Origin: Streptomyces sp. CHD11
Lineage (GTDB): Bacteria > Actinomycetota > Actinomycetes > Streptomycetales > Streptomycetaceae
Direction of reading: 5' to 3'
DNA: 37,887 bases
NCBI RefSeq assembly: GCF_018638295.1
Contig: NZ_JABTTS010000043.1
Coordinates: forward strand, 20,531 to 58,417
The notes under the pieces were generated by a model that saw only the letters and a program-made list of their open reading frames with translations, did not search any database and had not been told where the DNA came from. Positions 22,266 through 30,420 of the stretch are shown here, piece by piece. The first letter of the stretch is position 1. Each line of letters begins with the position of its first letter. The translations under genes were made by a program, and so were the position numbers.

Positions 22266-24524
22266 TCAGGCCAGCAGCGCCGGGATGGTCCCCTCGTGGG
22301 CCTCGCGCAGATCGGACAGGGGGAGCGTGAACTCGCCCTGGACCTCGATCGTGTCGCCGTCGACGACACCGACGCGGGTGGCCGGGAGGCCACGCGCACC
22401 GCACATGTCGTTGAAGCGGACCTCCTCCGAGCGCGGCACGGCGACGACCGCGCGGCCGGCCGACTCGGAGAACAGGAAGGTGAACGCGTCGAGCCCGTCC
22501 GGGACGACCAGCCGCGCGCCCTTCCCCCCGAGCAGCGCCGACTCGACGACCGCCTGGACCAGACCGCCGTCCGACAGGTCGTGCGCGGAGTCGATCATGC
22601 CGTCGCGGGAGGCGGAGATCAGGATCTCGCCGAGGAGGCGCTCGCGCTCCAGGTCGACCTTCGGGGGCAGGCCGCCGAGGTGGTCGTGGATCACCTGGGA
22701 CCAGGCGGAGCCGCCGAACTCCTCACCCGTGTCGCCGAGCAGGTACAGCAGCTGGCCGTCCTCCTGGAAGGCGACCGGGGTGCGCCGGGCCACGTCGTCG
22801 ATCACACCGAGGACCGCGACCACCGGGGTCGGGTGGATGGCGGCCTCGCCCGTCTGGTTGTAGAGCGAGACGTTGCCGCCGGTCACCGGGGTGCCCAGCT
22901 GCAGGCAACCGTCCGCGAGACCGCGTACGGCCTCGGCGAACTGCCACATGACCGCCGGGTCCTCGGGCGAGCCGAAGTTCAGGCAGTCGGAGACCGCGAG
23001 GGGCTTGGCGCCGGTCGTCGCCACGTTGCGGTAGGCCTCGGCGAGGGCCAGCTGCGCGCCCGTGTAGGGGTCGAGCTTGGCGTAGCGGCCGTTGCCGTCG
23101 GTGGCGATCGCGACACCGAGACCGGACGCCTCGTCGATGCGGATCATGCCGGAGTCCTCGGGCTGGGCGAGGACGGTGTTGCCCTGTACGAAGTGGTCGT
23201 ACTGCTGGGTGATCCACTGCTTGGAGGCCTGGTTGGGCGAGGCCACCAGCTTCAGGACCTGGTCCTTCAGCTCCTCGCCCGTCTCCGGCCGCGGCAGCTT
23301 GTTCGCGTCGTCCGCCTGCAGCTCGTCCTGCCAGGACGGGCGGGCGTAGGGGCGCTCGTAGACCGGGCCGTCGTGGGCGACGGTGCGCGGGTCGACGTCG
23401 ACGATCTTGCCGCCGTGCCAGTAGATCTCCAGCCGGTCGCCGTCGGTCACCTCGCCGATGACGGTGGCGATGACGTCCCACTTGTCGCAGATCTCGAGGA
23501 AGCGGCCGACCTTCTCCGGCTCCACGACCGCGCACATGCGCTCCTGCGACTCGCTCATGAGGATCTCCTCGGGCGAGAGCGTGGAGTCGCGCAGGGGGAC
23601 GTCGTCCAGGGTCACGCGCATGCCGCCGGAGCCGTTGGAGGCCAGCTCGGAGGTGGCGCAGGACAGACCGGCCGCGCCCAGGTCCTGGATGCCGACGACG
23701 AGCTTCTCGGCGAACGCCTCCAGGGTGCACTCGATGAGGAGCTTCTCCTGGAAGGGGTCGCCGACCTGGACGGCCGGGCGCTTCGAGGGCTTCGCGTCGT
23801 CGAACGTCTCGCTCGCCAGGATCGAGGCGCCGCCGATGCCGTCGCCGCCGGTCCTGGCCCCGTACAGGATGACCTTGTTGCCCGCGCCGGAGGCCTTGGC
23901 GAGGTGGATGTCCTCGTGCCGCATGACGCCGATGGCACCGGCGTTGACCAGCGGGTTGCCCTGGTAGCAGGCGTCGAAGACGACCTCGCCGCCGATGTTG
24001 GGCAGGCCCAGGCAGTTGCCGTAGCCGCCGATGCCGGCGACGACGCCGGGCAGGACGCGCTTGGTGTCGGGGTGGTCAGCGGCGCCGAAGCGCAGCGGGT
24101 CCACGACCGCGACCGGGCGGGCGCCCATGGCGATGATGTCGCGGACGATGCCGCCGACGCCGGTGGCGGCGCCCTGGTAGGGCTCGACGTAGGAGGGGTG
24201 GTTGTGCGACTCGACCTTGAAGGTGACCGCGTAGCCCTGGCCGACGTCGACGACACCGGCGTTCTCACCGATGCCGACGAGGAGGGCCTCGGACTCGGGT
24301 GCCTTCTCGCCGAACTGGCGCAGGTGGACCTTGCTGCTCTTGTAGGAGCAGTGCTCGGACCACATCACGGAGTACATGGCGAGCTCGGCGCCGGTCGGGC
24401 GGCGGCCGAGGATCTCCACCACCCGCTCGTACTCGTCCTTCTTCAGGCCCAGCTCGGCCCAGGGCAGCTCGACATCGGGGGTCCCGGCCGCGTGCTCGAC
24501 CGTGTCCAGAGGAGTCCGGCTCAT
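22266..24524 (-). CDS. purL: Phosphoribosylformylglycinamidine synthase subunit PurL
   Basis: 752 residues, ATG 24524, which overlaps the purQ stop by 4 nt (ATGA). This is the small, Bacillus/actinobacterial PurL that needs separate PurQ and PurS. It performs ATP-dependent amidation of FGAR to FGAM. Seen: YSVMWSEHCSYKSSK (catalytic His region), KVESHNHPSYVEPYQGAATG, GARPVAVVDPLRFG, GNCLGLPNIGGEV, LGAAGLSCATSELAS, and in the second half VSDCLNFGSPEDP, GTPVTGGNVSLYN and AHDLSDGGLVQAVVE. Last gene of the purS-purQ-purL unit, followed by a strong terminator. Confidence 0.98.
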   Translation of the reverse strand: MSRTPLDTVEHAAGTPDVELPWAELGLKKDEYERVVEILGRRPTGAELAMYSVMWSEHCSYKSSKVHLRQFGEKAPESEALLVGIGENAGVVDVGQGYAVTFKVESHNHPSYVEPYQGAATGVGGIVRDIIAMGARPVAVVDPLRFGAADHPDTKRVLPGVVAGIGGYGNCLGLPNIGGEVVFDACYQGNPLVNAGAIGVMRHEDIHLAKASGAGNKVILYGARTGGDGIGGASILASETFDDAKPSKRPAVQVGDPFQEKLLIECTLEAFAEKLVVGIQDLGAAGLSCATSELASNGSGGMRVTLDDVPLRDSTLSPEEILMSESQERMCAVVEPEKVGRFLEICDKWDVIATVIGEVTDGDRLEIYWHGGKIVDVDPRTVAHDGPVYERPYARPSWQDELQADDANKLPRPETGEELKDQVLKLVASPNQASKQWITQQYDHFVQGNTVLAQPEDSGMIRIDEASGLGVAIATDGNGRYAKLDPYTGAQLALAEAYRNVATTGAKPLAVSDCLNFGSPEDPAVMWQFAEAVRGLADGCLQLGTPVTGGNVSLYNQTGEAAIHPTPVVAVLGVIDDVARRTPVAFQEDGQLLYLLGDTGEEFGGSAWSQVIHDHLGGLPPKVDLERERLLGEILISASRDGMIDSAHDLSDGGLVQAVVESALLGGKGARLVVPDGLDAFTFLFSESAGRAVVAVPRSEEVRFNDMCGARGLPATRVGVVDGDTIEVQGEFTLPLSDLREAHEGTIPALLA

Positions 24525-25225
24525 GCGTTGACCAGCTTCTTGAGGATCGACGTGAAGAACGGCAGGCCGTCGGTACGGCCCGTACCGACCAGCGACTCGA
24601 CGGCGTGCTCGGGGTGCGGCATCAGGCCGACGACGTTGCCCGCGGCGTTGGTGATGCCGGCGATGTCGTTCAGCGAGCCGTTCGGGTTACCGCATCCATC
24701 AGCGGCTTCGCCGCGGACCATGTAGCGGAAGGCCACACGGCCCTCGCCCTCCAGCTCGTCCAGCGTCCGCCGGTCGGCGACGTAGCGGCCGTCCATGTTC
24801 TTCAGCGGGATGTGGATCTCCTGGCCGGCCGTGTAGTCGGCGGTCCAGGCGGTGTCCGCGTTCTCCACCCGGAGCTTCTGGTCGCGGCAGATGAAGTGCA
24901 GGTGGTCGTTGCCCAGCATGCCGCCGGGGAGCAGGTGCGCCTCGGTGAGGATCTGGAAGCCGTTGCAGATGCCGAGCACCGGCAGTCCGGCCTTCGCCTG
25001 GTCGATGACGGTGTCCATCACCGGCGAGAAGCGCGCGATGGCGCCGGCCCGCAGATAGTCGCCGTAACTGAAACCACCGCAGAGCACGACGGCGTCGACC
25101 TGCTTGAGGTCCTTGTCCTTGTGCCAGAGGGCGACGGGCTGCGCACCGGCGACGCGGATCGCGCGCTGGGTGTCCCGGTCGTCGAGGCTGCCGGGGAAAG
25201 TGACGACGCCAATACGAGCGGTCAC
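24521..25225 (-). CDS. purQ: Phosphoribosylformylglycinamidine synthase subunit PurQ
   Basis: 234 residues from GTG 25225, overlapping purS by 4 nt (GTGA) and purL by 4 nt. It is the glutamine amidotransferase subunit that supplies ammonia to PurL. The class I triad region is visible: nucleophile Cys in PVLGICNGFQILTEAHLLPG, and the late His/Glu in MPHPEHAVE. LCGGFSYGDYLRAGAIARFS is the usual PurQ oxyanion and substrate segment. Confidence 0.98.
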   Translation of the reverse strand: MTARIGVVTFPGSLDDRDTQRAIRVAGAQPVALWHKDKDLKQVDAVVLCGGFSYGDYLRAGAIARFSPVMDTVIDQAKAGLPVLGICNGFQILTEAHLLPGGMLGNDHLHFICRDQKLRVENADTAWTADYTAGQEIHIPLKNMDGRYVADRRTLDELEGEGRVAFRYMVRGEAADGCGNPNGSLNDIAGITNAAGNVVGLMPHPEHAVESLVGTGRTDGLPFFTSILKKLVNA

Positions 25226-25485
25226 TTCACGGCCTCCGCGACTTCCTCGACGCGGACGGTGAAGTCCTCGATCACGGTGTTGGCGAGGAAGGATTCCGCA
25301 AGATCGTGGATACGGGCGAGCGCGGCCTCGTCGACCGGCCCGTCAACTTCCAGTTCGAATCGCTTTCCCTGACGGACGTCAGAGATCCCTTCGAAACCCA
25401 GTCGCGGCAGTGCGCGCTGCACCGCCTGGCCCTGGGGGTCGAGGATCTCCGGCTTGAGCATGACGTCGACTACGACGCGTGCCAC
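25222..25485 (-). CDS. purS: Phosphoribosylformylglycinamidine synthase subunit PurS
   Basis: 87 residues. Two in-frame GTG codons exist, at 25491 and 25485. I choose 25485 because GGGAG lies 5 nt before it and the product then starts MARVVVDVMLKPEILDPQG, the usual N-terminus. PurS bridges PurL and PurQ and is needed for ammonia channelling. First gene of the coupled unit. An 8-bp inverted repeat lies 41 bp upstream. Confidence 0.95.
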   Translation of the reverse strand: MARVVVDVMLKPEILDPQGQAVQRALPRLGFEGISDVRQGKRFELEVDGPVDEAALARIHDLAESFLANTVIEDFTVRVEEVAEAVK

Positions 25486-25525
25486 TGGCACTCCCGGTGT
25501 GTGGTGCTGAGCAGGTCCCTTCAGA

Positions 25526-25554
25526 CTACCCGCACAAAATTTCTACGCGGGTAG
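25526..25554. promoter_or_regulatory. Inverted repeat upstream of purS, possible operator
   Basis: CTACCCGC (25526-25533) and GCGGGTAG (25547-25554) around a 13-bp AT-rich centre (ACAAAATTTCTAC). It covers the place where the purS promoter is expected: a minus-strand TAGTCT sits at its edge. Confidence 0.45.
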
Positions 25555-25687
25555 AGTTGGAGGAATCTACGTGACCCCGATCACGATTCGGCATCACGGG
25601 GAGACGGCCGGAAAAAATCCGGGAAAGATCCGTGTTCACACGCACATCCCTATTGCGCGGTGGACACGCGGACAGATTTAGTCGGGC

Positions 25688-25718
25688 TTCACAATGCATT
25701 GCCAGGCACTGTACAAAT
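25688..25718 (+). promoter_or_regulatory. Candidate promoter of the lsr2-like gene
   Basis: TTCACA (25688-25693), 18-nt spacer, TACAAAT (25712-25718). Leader to GTG 25838 would be about 110 nt. Confidence 0.35.
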
Positions 25719-25837
25719 GAATTGTCATCAGCAGATACTTTGCCCGATTACAGGCGAACAGCCGACATCTCGACGACGTACCGGCACGTCATCACGGACG
25801 TACGGACGAGAGGTGTCGCACGAAGGGACCGATATTC

Positions 25838-26155
25838 GTGGCGCAGAAGGTCGTGGTCACTCTCTTTGACGACATCGACGGCTCGGAAGCGGCGGAAACG
25901 ATCGCCTTCGGACTCGACGGCAAGTCGTACGAGATCGATCTCAATGAAGCCCATGCCAGGAAACTGCGGGAGGCGCTCGAGCCCTACGTGGACGCGGGCC
26001 GCAAGCGGTCGCGCTCCGGCAAGGCGTACCGGCAGACGGAGGTCGCTCCCGACCCGGCCGCCGTGCGCGCCTGGGCACAGGCCCACCGGATGGACATCCC
26101 CGCGCGGGGGCGGATCCCCAAGAAGGTCTACGAGGCGTTCGCCGCGGCGCGGTGA
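25838..26155 (+). CDS. Lsr2-family nucleoid-associated protein
   Basis: 105 residues from GTG 25838, with GAAGGGA about 9 nt upstream. Actinobacterial H-NS analogue that binds AT-rich DNA and silences genes. The N-terminal oligomerisation part MAQKVVVTLFDDIDGSEA and FGLDGKSYEIDL, a basic linker GRKRSRSGKAYRQ, and the C-terminal DNA-binding domain VRAWAQAHRMDIPARGRIPKKVYEAF are all present, with the minor-groove RGR hook at residues 90-92. Streptomyces usually carries two lsr2-type genes; I believe this is the shorter, second one, but cannot check. The AT-rich upstream gap is a natural site for self-binding. Confidence 0.93.
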   Translation: MAQKVVVTLFDDIDGSEAAETIAFGLDGKSYEIDLNEAHARKLREALEPYVDAGRKRSRSGKAYRQTEVAPDPAAVRAWAQAHRMDIPARGRIPKKVYEAFAAAR

Positions 26156-26239
26156 GCCGGCCGGGCGACCGTGCCGTGACGACGTACGGCGGCGGGGAGG
26201 CGGGGAAGGACGCGGGGAACCCGTTCGGGTGAGCCGGGC

Positions 26240-26260
26240 CGGGCCCGTTCGAGTGGCCCG
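26240..26260 (+). terminator. Possible terminator of the lsr2-like gene
   Basis: CGGGCC/GGCCCG with a 9-nt loop, in a GC-rich stretch 85 nt after the stop. Short stem, so uncertain. Confidence 0.3.
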
Positions 26261-26297
26261 CCCGACGGCCGGTCACCCGCCTCTTCCCCCAACCGAC

Positions 26298-26328
26298 TTG
26301 CGCAGCACCCCCGCTGATCAGCTAGAGT
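26298..26328 (+). promoter_or_regulatory. Candidate promoter of tRNA-Gly (TCC)
   Basis: TTGCGC (26298-26303), 19-nt spacer, TAGAGT (26323-26328), 50 nt before the mature tRNA. Confidence 0.45.
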
Positions 26329-26378
26329 CTGGAGCACGCCGAGGGGCGAGGCCGAAAGGCCCGGCTCACGGAGTACAC

Positions 26379-26450
26379 GCGGGTGTAGTTCAGTAGTAGA
26401 ACATCCCCCTTCCAGGGGGAAGGCGCAGTGTGCAATTCCTGTCACCCGCT
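26379..26450 (+). tRNA. tRNA-Gly (TCC)
   Basis: 72-nt cloverleaf. Acceptor GCGGGTG pairs with CACCCGC, discriminator T at 26450. Anticodon loop CTTCCAG gives TCC. The T loop reads GCAATTCC. Confidence 0.93.
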
Positions 26451-26485
26451 CTGCATCGCCGTACCGGACATCCATGTCGATCAGG

Positions 26486-26491
26486 TAGGCT
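26486..26491 (+). promoter_or_regulatory. Candidate -10 of tRNA-Gly (GCC) copy 1
   Basis: TAGGCT, 54 nt before the mature tRNA; no convincing -35 element. Confidence 0.35.
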
Positions 26492-26545
26492 GGTGCCCGC
26501 GCCGATCGGTGGCCGTGCTTTTTCAGGCTGGCGGTCGGAGGCAAT

Positions 26546-26618
26546 GCGGACGTAGCTCAGCTGGTAGAGCGCAACCTTGCCAAGGTTGAGGTCGCGAGTT
26601 CGAACCTCGTCGTCCGCT
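26546..26618 (+). tRNA. tRNA-Gly (GCC), copy 1
   Basis: 73-nt cloverleaf. Acceptor GCGGACG pairs with CGTCCGC, discriminator T. Anticodon loop TTGCCAA gives GCC. Differs from copy 2 (30443-30515) at three positions, two of which form one acceptor pair. Confidence 0.96.
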
Positions 26619-26626
26619 CTTCGATC

Positions 26627-26655
26627 AAAGGCCCCGGTCATCGACCGGGGCCTTT
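26627..26655 (+). terminator. Terminator of the tRNA-Gly unit
   Basis: 13-bp perfect stem (26627-26639 with 26643-26655), loop ATC, ending in TTTG. Nearly the same as the hairpins at 8894 and 30522. Confidence 0.9.
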
Positions 26656-26697
26656 GTCGTGCCCGTCCGAGACGGCGGCCTCCCCTCGACGGCGCTC

Positions 26698-26724
26698 TGA
26701 CATTTGTCATGCCCATAAGTGACA
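26698..26724. promoter_or_regulatory. Candidate operator of the ABC/two-component operon
   Basis: Three half-sites: TGACA (26698-26702), TGTCA (26705-26709), TGACA (26720-26724). They form one tight dyad and one with a 10-bp spacer, 44 bp before the first ATG. NarL/LuxR-type response regulators such as the one encoded downstream bind dyads of this sort; the match to this regulator is inference. Confidence 0.5.
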
Positions 26725-26767
26725 GCCCGCACTGCCCGGACATCCCTGCCCCGGGGATGATCGAGGC

Positions 26768-27730
26768 ATGGAAACGAACGAACGCGAGCACGTGATCGAG
26801 GTCACCGACCTGCGACGTGTCTACGGGGGCGAGTTCGAAGCGGTGCGCGGGATCGACTTCTCGGTGCGGCGCGGCGAGATCTTCGCCCTGCTCGGCACCA
26901 ACGGAGCGGGCAAGACCTCCACCGTCGAACTGCTGGAAGGTCTCGCCGCCCCGGCCGGCGGGCGCATCCGGGTCCTCGGCCACGACCCGTACACCGACCG
27001 TGCGGCCATCAGGCCCCGCACCGGCGTGATGCTCCAGGAAGGCGGCTTCCCCTCCGAGCTGACCGTCGCCGAGACCGCCCGGATGTGGGCGGGCTGCGTC
27101 AGCGGAGCCCGGCCCACGGAGGAGGTGCTGACGCTGGTCGGGCTGGAGACGAAGACCGGCGTCCGCGTGAAGCAGCTCTCCGGGGGACAGCGGCGCCGTC
27201 TGGACCTCGCGCTCGCGCTGCTCGGCGACCCCGAGGTGCTCTTCCTCGACGAACCGACCACCGGACTCGACCCCGAGGGCCGCCGGGAGACCTGGGATCT
27301 GGTGAGCGCGCTGCGCGACCGCGGGACGACCGTGCTGCTCACCACGCACTACCTGGAAGAGGCCGAGTTCCTCGCCGACCGGCTCGCGATCATGCACGAG
27401 GGCCGCATCGCCGTCACCGGCACCCCGGCCGAGGTGACCGCCTCGGAACCGTCCCGGATCACCTTCGACCTGCCCGAGGGCTACTTCGTGGGCGATCTGC
27501 CCCCGCTCGCCGAACTGGGCGTGAGCCACCACACGGTCGACGGCCGGACCGTCCGGCTGCGCACCCACGAACTCCAGCGGGCAGCCACCGAACTGCTGGT
27601 GTGGGCGGACCGCGCCGGGGTGGAACTGCACCGGCTGGACATGCGCTCGGCCTCCCTGGAGGAGGCGTTCCTCGGGATCGCCAAGGAGGCGGCCGCCGGG
27701 ATGGCGACAACGAAGGAGTACGCAGCATGA
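26768..27730 (+). CDS. ABC transporter ATP-binding protein (exporter type)
   Basis: 320 residues from ATG 26768. Daunorubicin-resistance/Nod-type ATPase: Walker A LLGTNGAGKTST, Q-loop MLQEGGF, signature VKQLSGGQRRRLDLA, Walker B VLFLDEPTTGLDP, H-loop LLTTHYLEE. A C-terminal extension (about residues 235-320) ends in SLEEAFLGIAKEA, typical of drug or lipid exporters. It energises the permease encoded next, whose ATG overlaps its stop by 4 nt. No clear ribosome binding site precedes this gene. The substrate cannot be read from sequence. Confidence 0.95.
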   Translation: METNEREHVIEVTDLRRVYGGEFEAVRGIDFSVRRGEIFALLGTNGAGKTSTVELLEGLAAPAGGRIRVLGHDPYTDRAAIRPRTGVMLQEGGFPSELTVAETARMWAGCVSGARPTEEVLTLVGLETKTGVRVKQLSGGQRRRLDLALALLGDPEVLFLDEPTTGLDPEGRRETWDLVSALRDRGTTVLLTTHYLEEAEFLADRLAIMHEGRIAVTGTPAEVTASEPSRITFDLPEGYFVGDLPPLAELGVSHHTVDGRTVRLRTHELQRAATELLVWADRAGVELHRLDMRSASLEEAFLGIAKEAAAGMATTKEYAA

Positions 27731-28503
27731 GCACGGCCGTGACCACCCCGATGAGCCGGATGACCTCGCTCGCCCGGGCCGAGCTGACCTTGCTGGGACG
27801 GGCCAAGGGCACCCTCTTCGCCGCGCTGTTCGTCCCGCTGGTGCTGCCGATCAGCGCGCGCGAGGCGGCCAAGGGGATGGACCTCGCCGAGGCCGGGCTC
27901 ACCATCGGCACGATGGTGCTGCCGGCCGCGATCGGCTTCTCGCTCCTGTTCGCCGTCTACTCGGCGCTCGTCGGCTCCCTCGTGGCCCGCCGGGAGGAAC
28001 TCGTCCTCAAGCGGCTGCGGACCGGGGAACTGCGGGACGGCGAGATCCTGGCCGGGTCCGCGCTGCCGGCGGCCGCCACCGGCCTGGTGCAGTCGCTGCT
28101 GCTGGCGGTCGGCTGCGCGATCCTGCTGGACATGTCGGCCCCGCCGGCCGTGTATCTGTCGGTGCTGGGCCTGCTGCTGGGGCTGGTGCTGTGCGTGGGA
28201 CTCGCCGTCGTCACCGCGAGCTTCACCCGGACCAGCGAGAGCGCCCAGGTCACTCCGATACCGCTGATGTTCCTGTCGGTGATGGCCTCCGGGATGATGG
28301 TCCCGCTGGAGATCCTTCCCGACAAGGTGGCCGCCGTCTGCGAGTTGCTGCCCCTGACACCCGTGATGACCCTGGTGCGCGGCGGCTTCACCGGCGGCCT
28401 CTCGGCCGGCGAGGCGCTGGGAGCGGTGGCCGTGGCGGTGGCCTGGATCGCTTTCGCGGTGTTTGCTGTACGACGGTGGTTCCGCTGGGAGCCGAGGCAC
28501 TGA
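27727..28503 (+). CDS. ABC-2 type transporter permease
   Basis: 258 residues, ATG 27727 inside the end of the ATPase gene (ATGA overlap). Six hydrophobic segments: about residues 30-45 (FAALFVPLVLPI), 57-82, 108-128, 137-158, 172-190 and 230-250, as in ABC-2 permeases such as DrrB. Partner of the ATPase; together they form a two-plus-two exporter. Conserved-looking loop VARREELVLKRLRTGELRDGEILAG between helices 2 and 3 probably contacts the ATPase. Confidence 0.92.
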   Translation: MSTAVTTPMSRMTSLARAELTLLGRAKGTLFAALFVPLVLPISAREAAKGMDLAEAGLTIGTMVLPAAIGFSLLFAVYSALVGSLVARREELVLKRLRTGELRDGEILAGSALPAAATGLVQSLLLAVGCAILLDMSAPPAVYLSVLGLLLGLVLCVGLAVVTASFTRTSESAQVTPIPLMFLSVMASGMMVPLEILPDKVAAVCELLPLTPVMTLVRGGFTGGLSAGEALGAVAVAVAWIAFAVFAVRRWFRWEPRH

Positions 28504-28531
28504 CGTACGCGAGCGCGAGGGACGCGACGAG

Positions 28532-29803
28532 ATGAGAAGCAGGCCCGGCGGCTGGTGGGGACGGAAGAGCACACCGGCGAAGTTCGAGACGTACACGCGG
28601 TGGTCGTTCCATCTGCTCCCGCTGACCGAGCTCTCCGTCGCGGTCGGGCCGGTGCTCGGACAGGTGGGGCCGCGGCCCGCCACGCCGTTGATCTCCCTGG
28701 TCCTCGTGCACAGCGCGGCCTGCGGAGTGATGACCTCGCGCGCCCTGGACTGGCGGCGCGGGCAGCGGGACCGGCCGGTGCGGACGCTGTGGGCGTTCGG
28801 CGTCACGACCGCCCTGGTGGCCGTCACCGCGCTCCTCATCTCCCGGCACGGCGAGGGTGGCGAGATCACCAGGGCCGCCGCCGGGATCTTCTCCGCCGTC
28901 ATGATCTTCGGGGCCGGCGCGACCGCGGTCGCCGTGCACGGAGGGCGGCGCGTGTTCGCCATGGTGGCGGGCTTCGCGGCGGGGGCCAGTGTGCTGTACC
29001 TGATCACCGGGCTGCCCTGGCTCGGCGCGCTGGTCGTCGGCCCGCTGGTGCTGGTCGTCGGCGGGTTCTTCGCCTTCACCTCCGCCTTCTCCGTCTGGCT
29101 GCTCGACGCCGTCTACGCACTGGACGACGCCCGGGAGACCCGGGCCCGGCTCGCCGTCGCCGAGGAGCGGCTCAGGTTCGGGCGGGACCTGCACGATGTG
29201 ATGGGGCGCAACCTCGCGGTGATCGCGCTGAAGAGCGAACTGGCCGTCCAGCTGGCCCAGCGGGAGCGCCCGGAGGCCGTGACGCAGATGGTCGAGGTGC
29301 AGCGGCTCGCGCACGAGGCACAGCGGGAGGTACGCGAGGTGGTGCGCGGCTACCGCGAGGCCGATCTCGGCAGCGAGCTCGCCGGCGCCCAGGGCGTGCT
29401 GACCGCCGCCGGTATCCACTGCACGGTCACCGGACCGGTGACCGGCTTCCCGGCGCCGGTGCAGTCCGCGCTCGGCTGGGCGGTGCGGGAGGCGGCCACC
29501 AATGTGCTGCGGCACGGGGACGCGCGACGCTGCGCGATGGAACTGCGGGTAAGGGAAGGGCGCGTGGTGCTGACGGTGAGCAACGACGGGGTGGTGCCGC
29601 AGTCCGGCGGCCCGAGCCGGGGAGCCGGACTCGTCGGTCTGCGCGAACGGCTGGCCGAGATCGGGGGGACGCTGCGGGCCGGCCCCACCGGGGACGGGCA
29701 GTTCCTGCTGACCGTCGAGGTCCCCCTGCCCGCGCACTCCGGCGAGGCCGCTCCGGCCGCCGCCGGACAGACCCCTGATTCCGTGAGTGAGGCGACGCCG
29801 TGA
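28532..29803 (+). CDS. Sensor histidine kinase, DesK/NarX type (HisKA_3)
   Basis: 423 residues from ATG 28532 with GAGGGA 9 nt upstream, 28 bp after the permease gene. N-terminal half has about five membrane helices (residues about 25-190) with very short loops, so it may sense the membrane itself or a lipid-soluble signal. Then comes a coiled linker and the HisKA_3 phosphoacceptor in RFGRDLHDVMGRNLAVIALKS (His221), and an HATPase domain with the N-box VREAATNVLRHGDARRC and G-box GAGLVGLRERLAEIGG. Its stop overlaps the regulator start by 4 nt, so they are a pair. Likely controls the upstream exporter genes. Confidence 0.93.
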   Translation: MRSRPGGWWGRKSTPAKFETYTRWSFHLLPLTELSVAVGPVLGQVGPRPATPLISLVLVHSAACGVMTSRALDWRRGQRDRPVRTLWAFGVTTALVAVTALLISRHGEGGEITRAAAGIFSAVMIFGAGATAVAVHGGRRVFAMVAGFAAGASVLYLITGLPWLGALVVGPLVLVVGGFFAFTSAFSVWLLDAVYALDDARETRARLAVAEERLRFGRDLHDVMGRNLAVIALKSELAVQLAQRERPEAVTQMVEVQRLAHEAQREVREVVRGYREADLGSELAGAQGVLTAAGIHCTVTGPVTGFPAPVQSALGWAVREAATNVLRHGDARRCAMELRVREGRVVLTVSNDGVVPQSGGPSRGAGLVGLRERLAEIGGTLRAGPTGDGQFLLTVEVPLPAHSGEAAPAAAGQTPDSVSEATP

Positions 29804-30420
29804 CCGGTGACCGGCCCGTGCGGCTGCTGCTCGCAGACGACGAGCATCTGATCCGGGGCGCGCTGGCCGCGCTGCTCTCGCTCGAGGACGACCTGACGGT
29901 CGTCGCCGAGGCGGCCACCGGACCGGAGGCACTGGCGATGGCCCGCGCCCACGCCCCGGACGTCGCCGTACTGGATCTGCAGATGCCCGGCGCGGACGGT
30001 GTGAAGGTCGCCACATCCCTGCGGGCCGAGCTGCCCGGCTGCCGGGTGCTGATCGTCACCAGTCACGGCCGGCCGGGACATCTGAAGCGGGCGCTCGCGG
30101 CGGGCGTGCGCGGATTCGTCCCCAAGACCGTCAGCGCCCAGCGCCTCGCCGAGATCATCCGCACGGTGCACGCGGGAAACCGCTACGTCGACCCCGAGTT
30201 GGCCGCCGACGCGATCGCCGCCGGTGACTCCCCGCTGACCGCGCGGGAGGCCGAGGTGCTGGAGCTGGCGGCGGACGGGGCGCCGGTGGCGGAGATCGCG
30301 GAGCGGGCCGCGCTGTCGCAGGGGACCGTGCGCAACTATCTCTCCTCGGCCGTCTCGAAGCTCGGGGCCGAGAACCGTCATGCCGCGGTGCGCCTCGCAC
30401 GGGAGCGAGGTTGGGTATAG
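29800..30420 (+). CDS. Response regulator, NarL/LuxR family (DesR-like)
   Basis: 206 residues, GTG 29800 overlapping the kinase stop (GTGA). Receiver domain with acidic pocket LLADDEHL, phospho-Asp59 in VAVLDLQMPG, the Thr/Ser switch LIVTSHGRPG and Lys in FVPKTVS. C-terminal LuxR-type helix-turn-helix TAREAEVLELAADGAPVAEI and LSQGTVRNYLSSAVSKLGAENR (about residues 140-200). Expected to bind the dyads at 26698-26724. The last codon and stop overlap the candidate -10 of the downstream tRNA. Confidence 0.95.
   Translation: MTGDRPVRLLLADDEHLIRGALAALLSLEDDLTVVAEAATGPEALAMARAHAPDVAVLDLQMPGADGVKVATSLRAELPGCRVLIVTSHGRPGHLKRALAAGVRGFVPKTVSAQRLAEIIRTVHAGNRYVDPELAADAIAAGDSPLTAREAEVLELAADGAPVAEIAERAALSQGTVRNYLSSAVSKLGAENRHAAVRLARERGWV

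Larger units (their letters stand above)
25486..25837. other. Divergent control region between purS and the lsr2-like gene
   Basis: 352 bp, clearly AT-richer than the coding regions, with runs such as AAAAAATCC and ACAAAATTTC. No coding frame seen. It holds the purS upstream inverted repeat, a CGTGA/TCACG dyad (25570-25585), a 10-bp palindrome CAATGCATTG (25692-25701) and a candidate promoter for the lsr2-like gene. Confidence 0.6.

Noticed and set aside
25486..25837. Purine riboswitch before purS
   Set aside because: No purine-aptamer core or matching stems could be found; only a simple inverted repeat is present.
26768..30420. Part of an antibiotic biosynthetic cluster
   Set aside because: Only transport and regulation genes are present; no biosynthetic enzymes occur in the surroundings, which are purine and tRNA genes.
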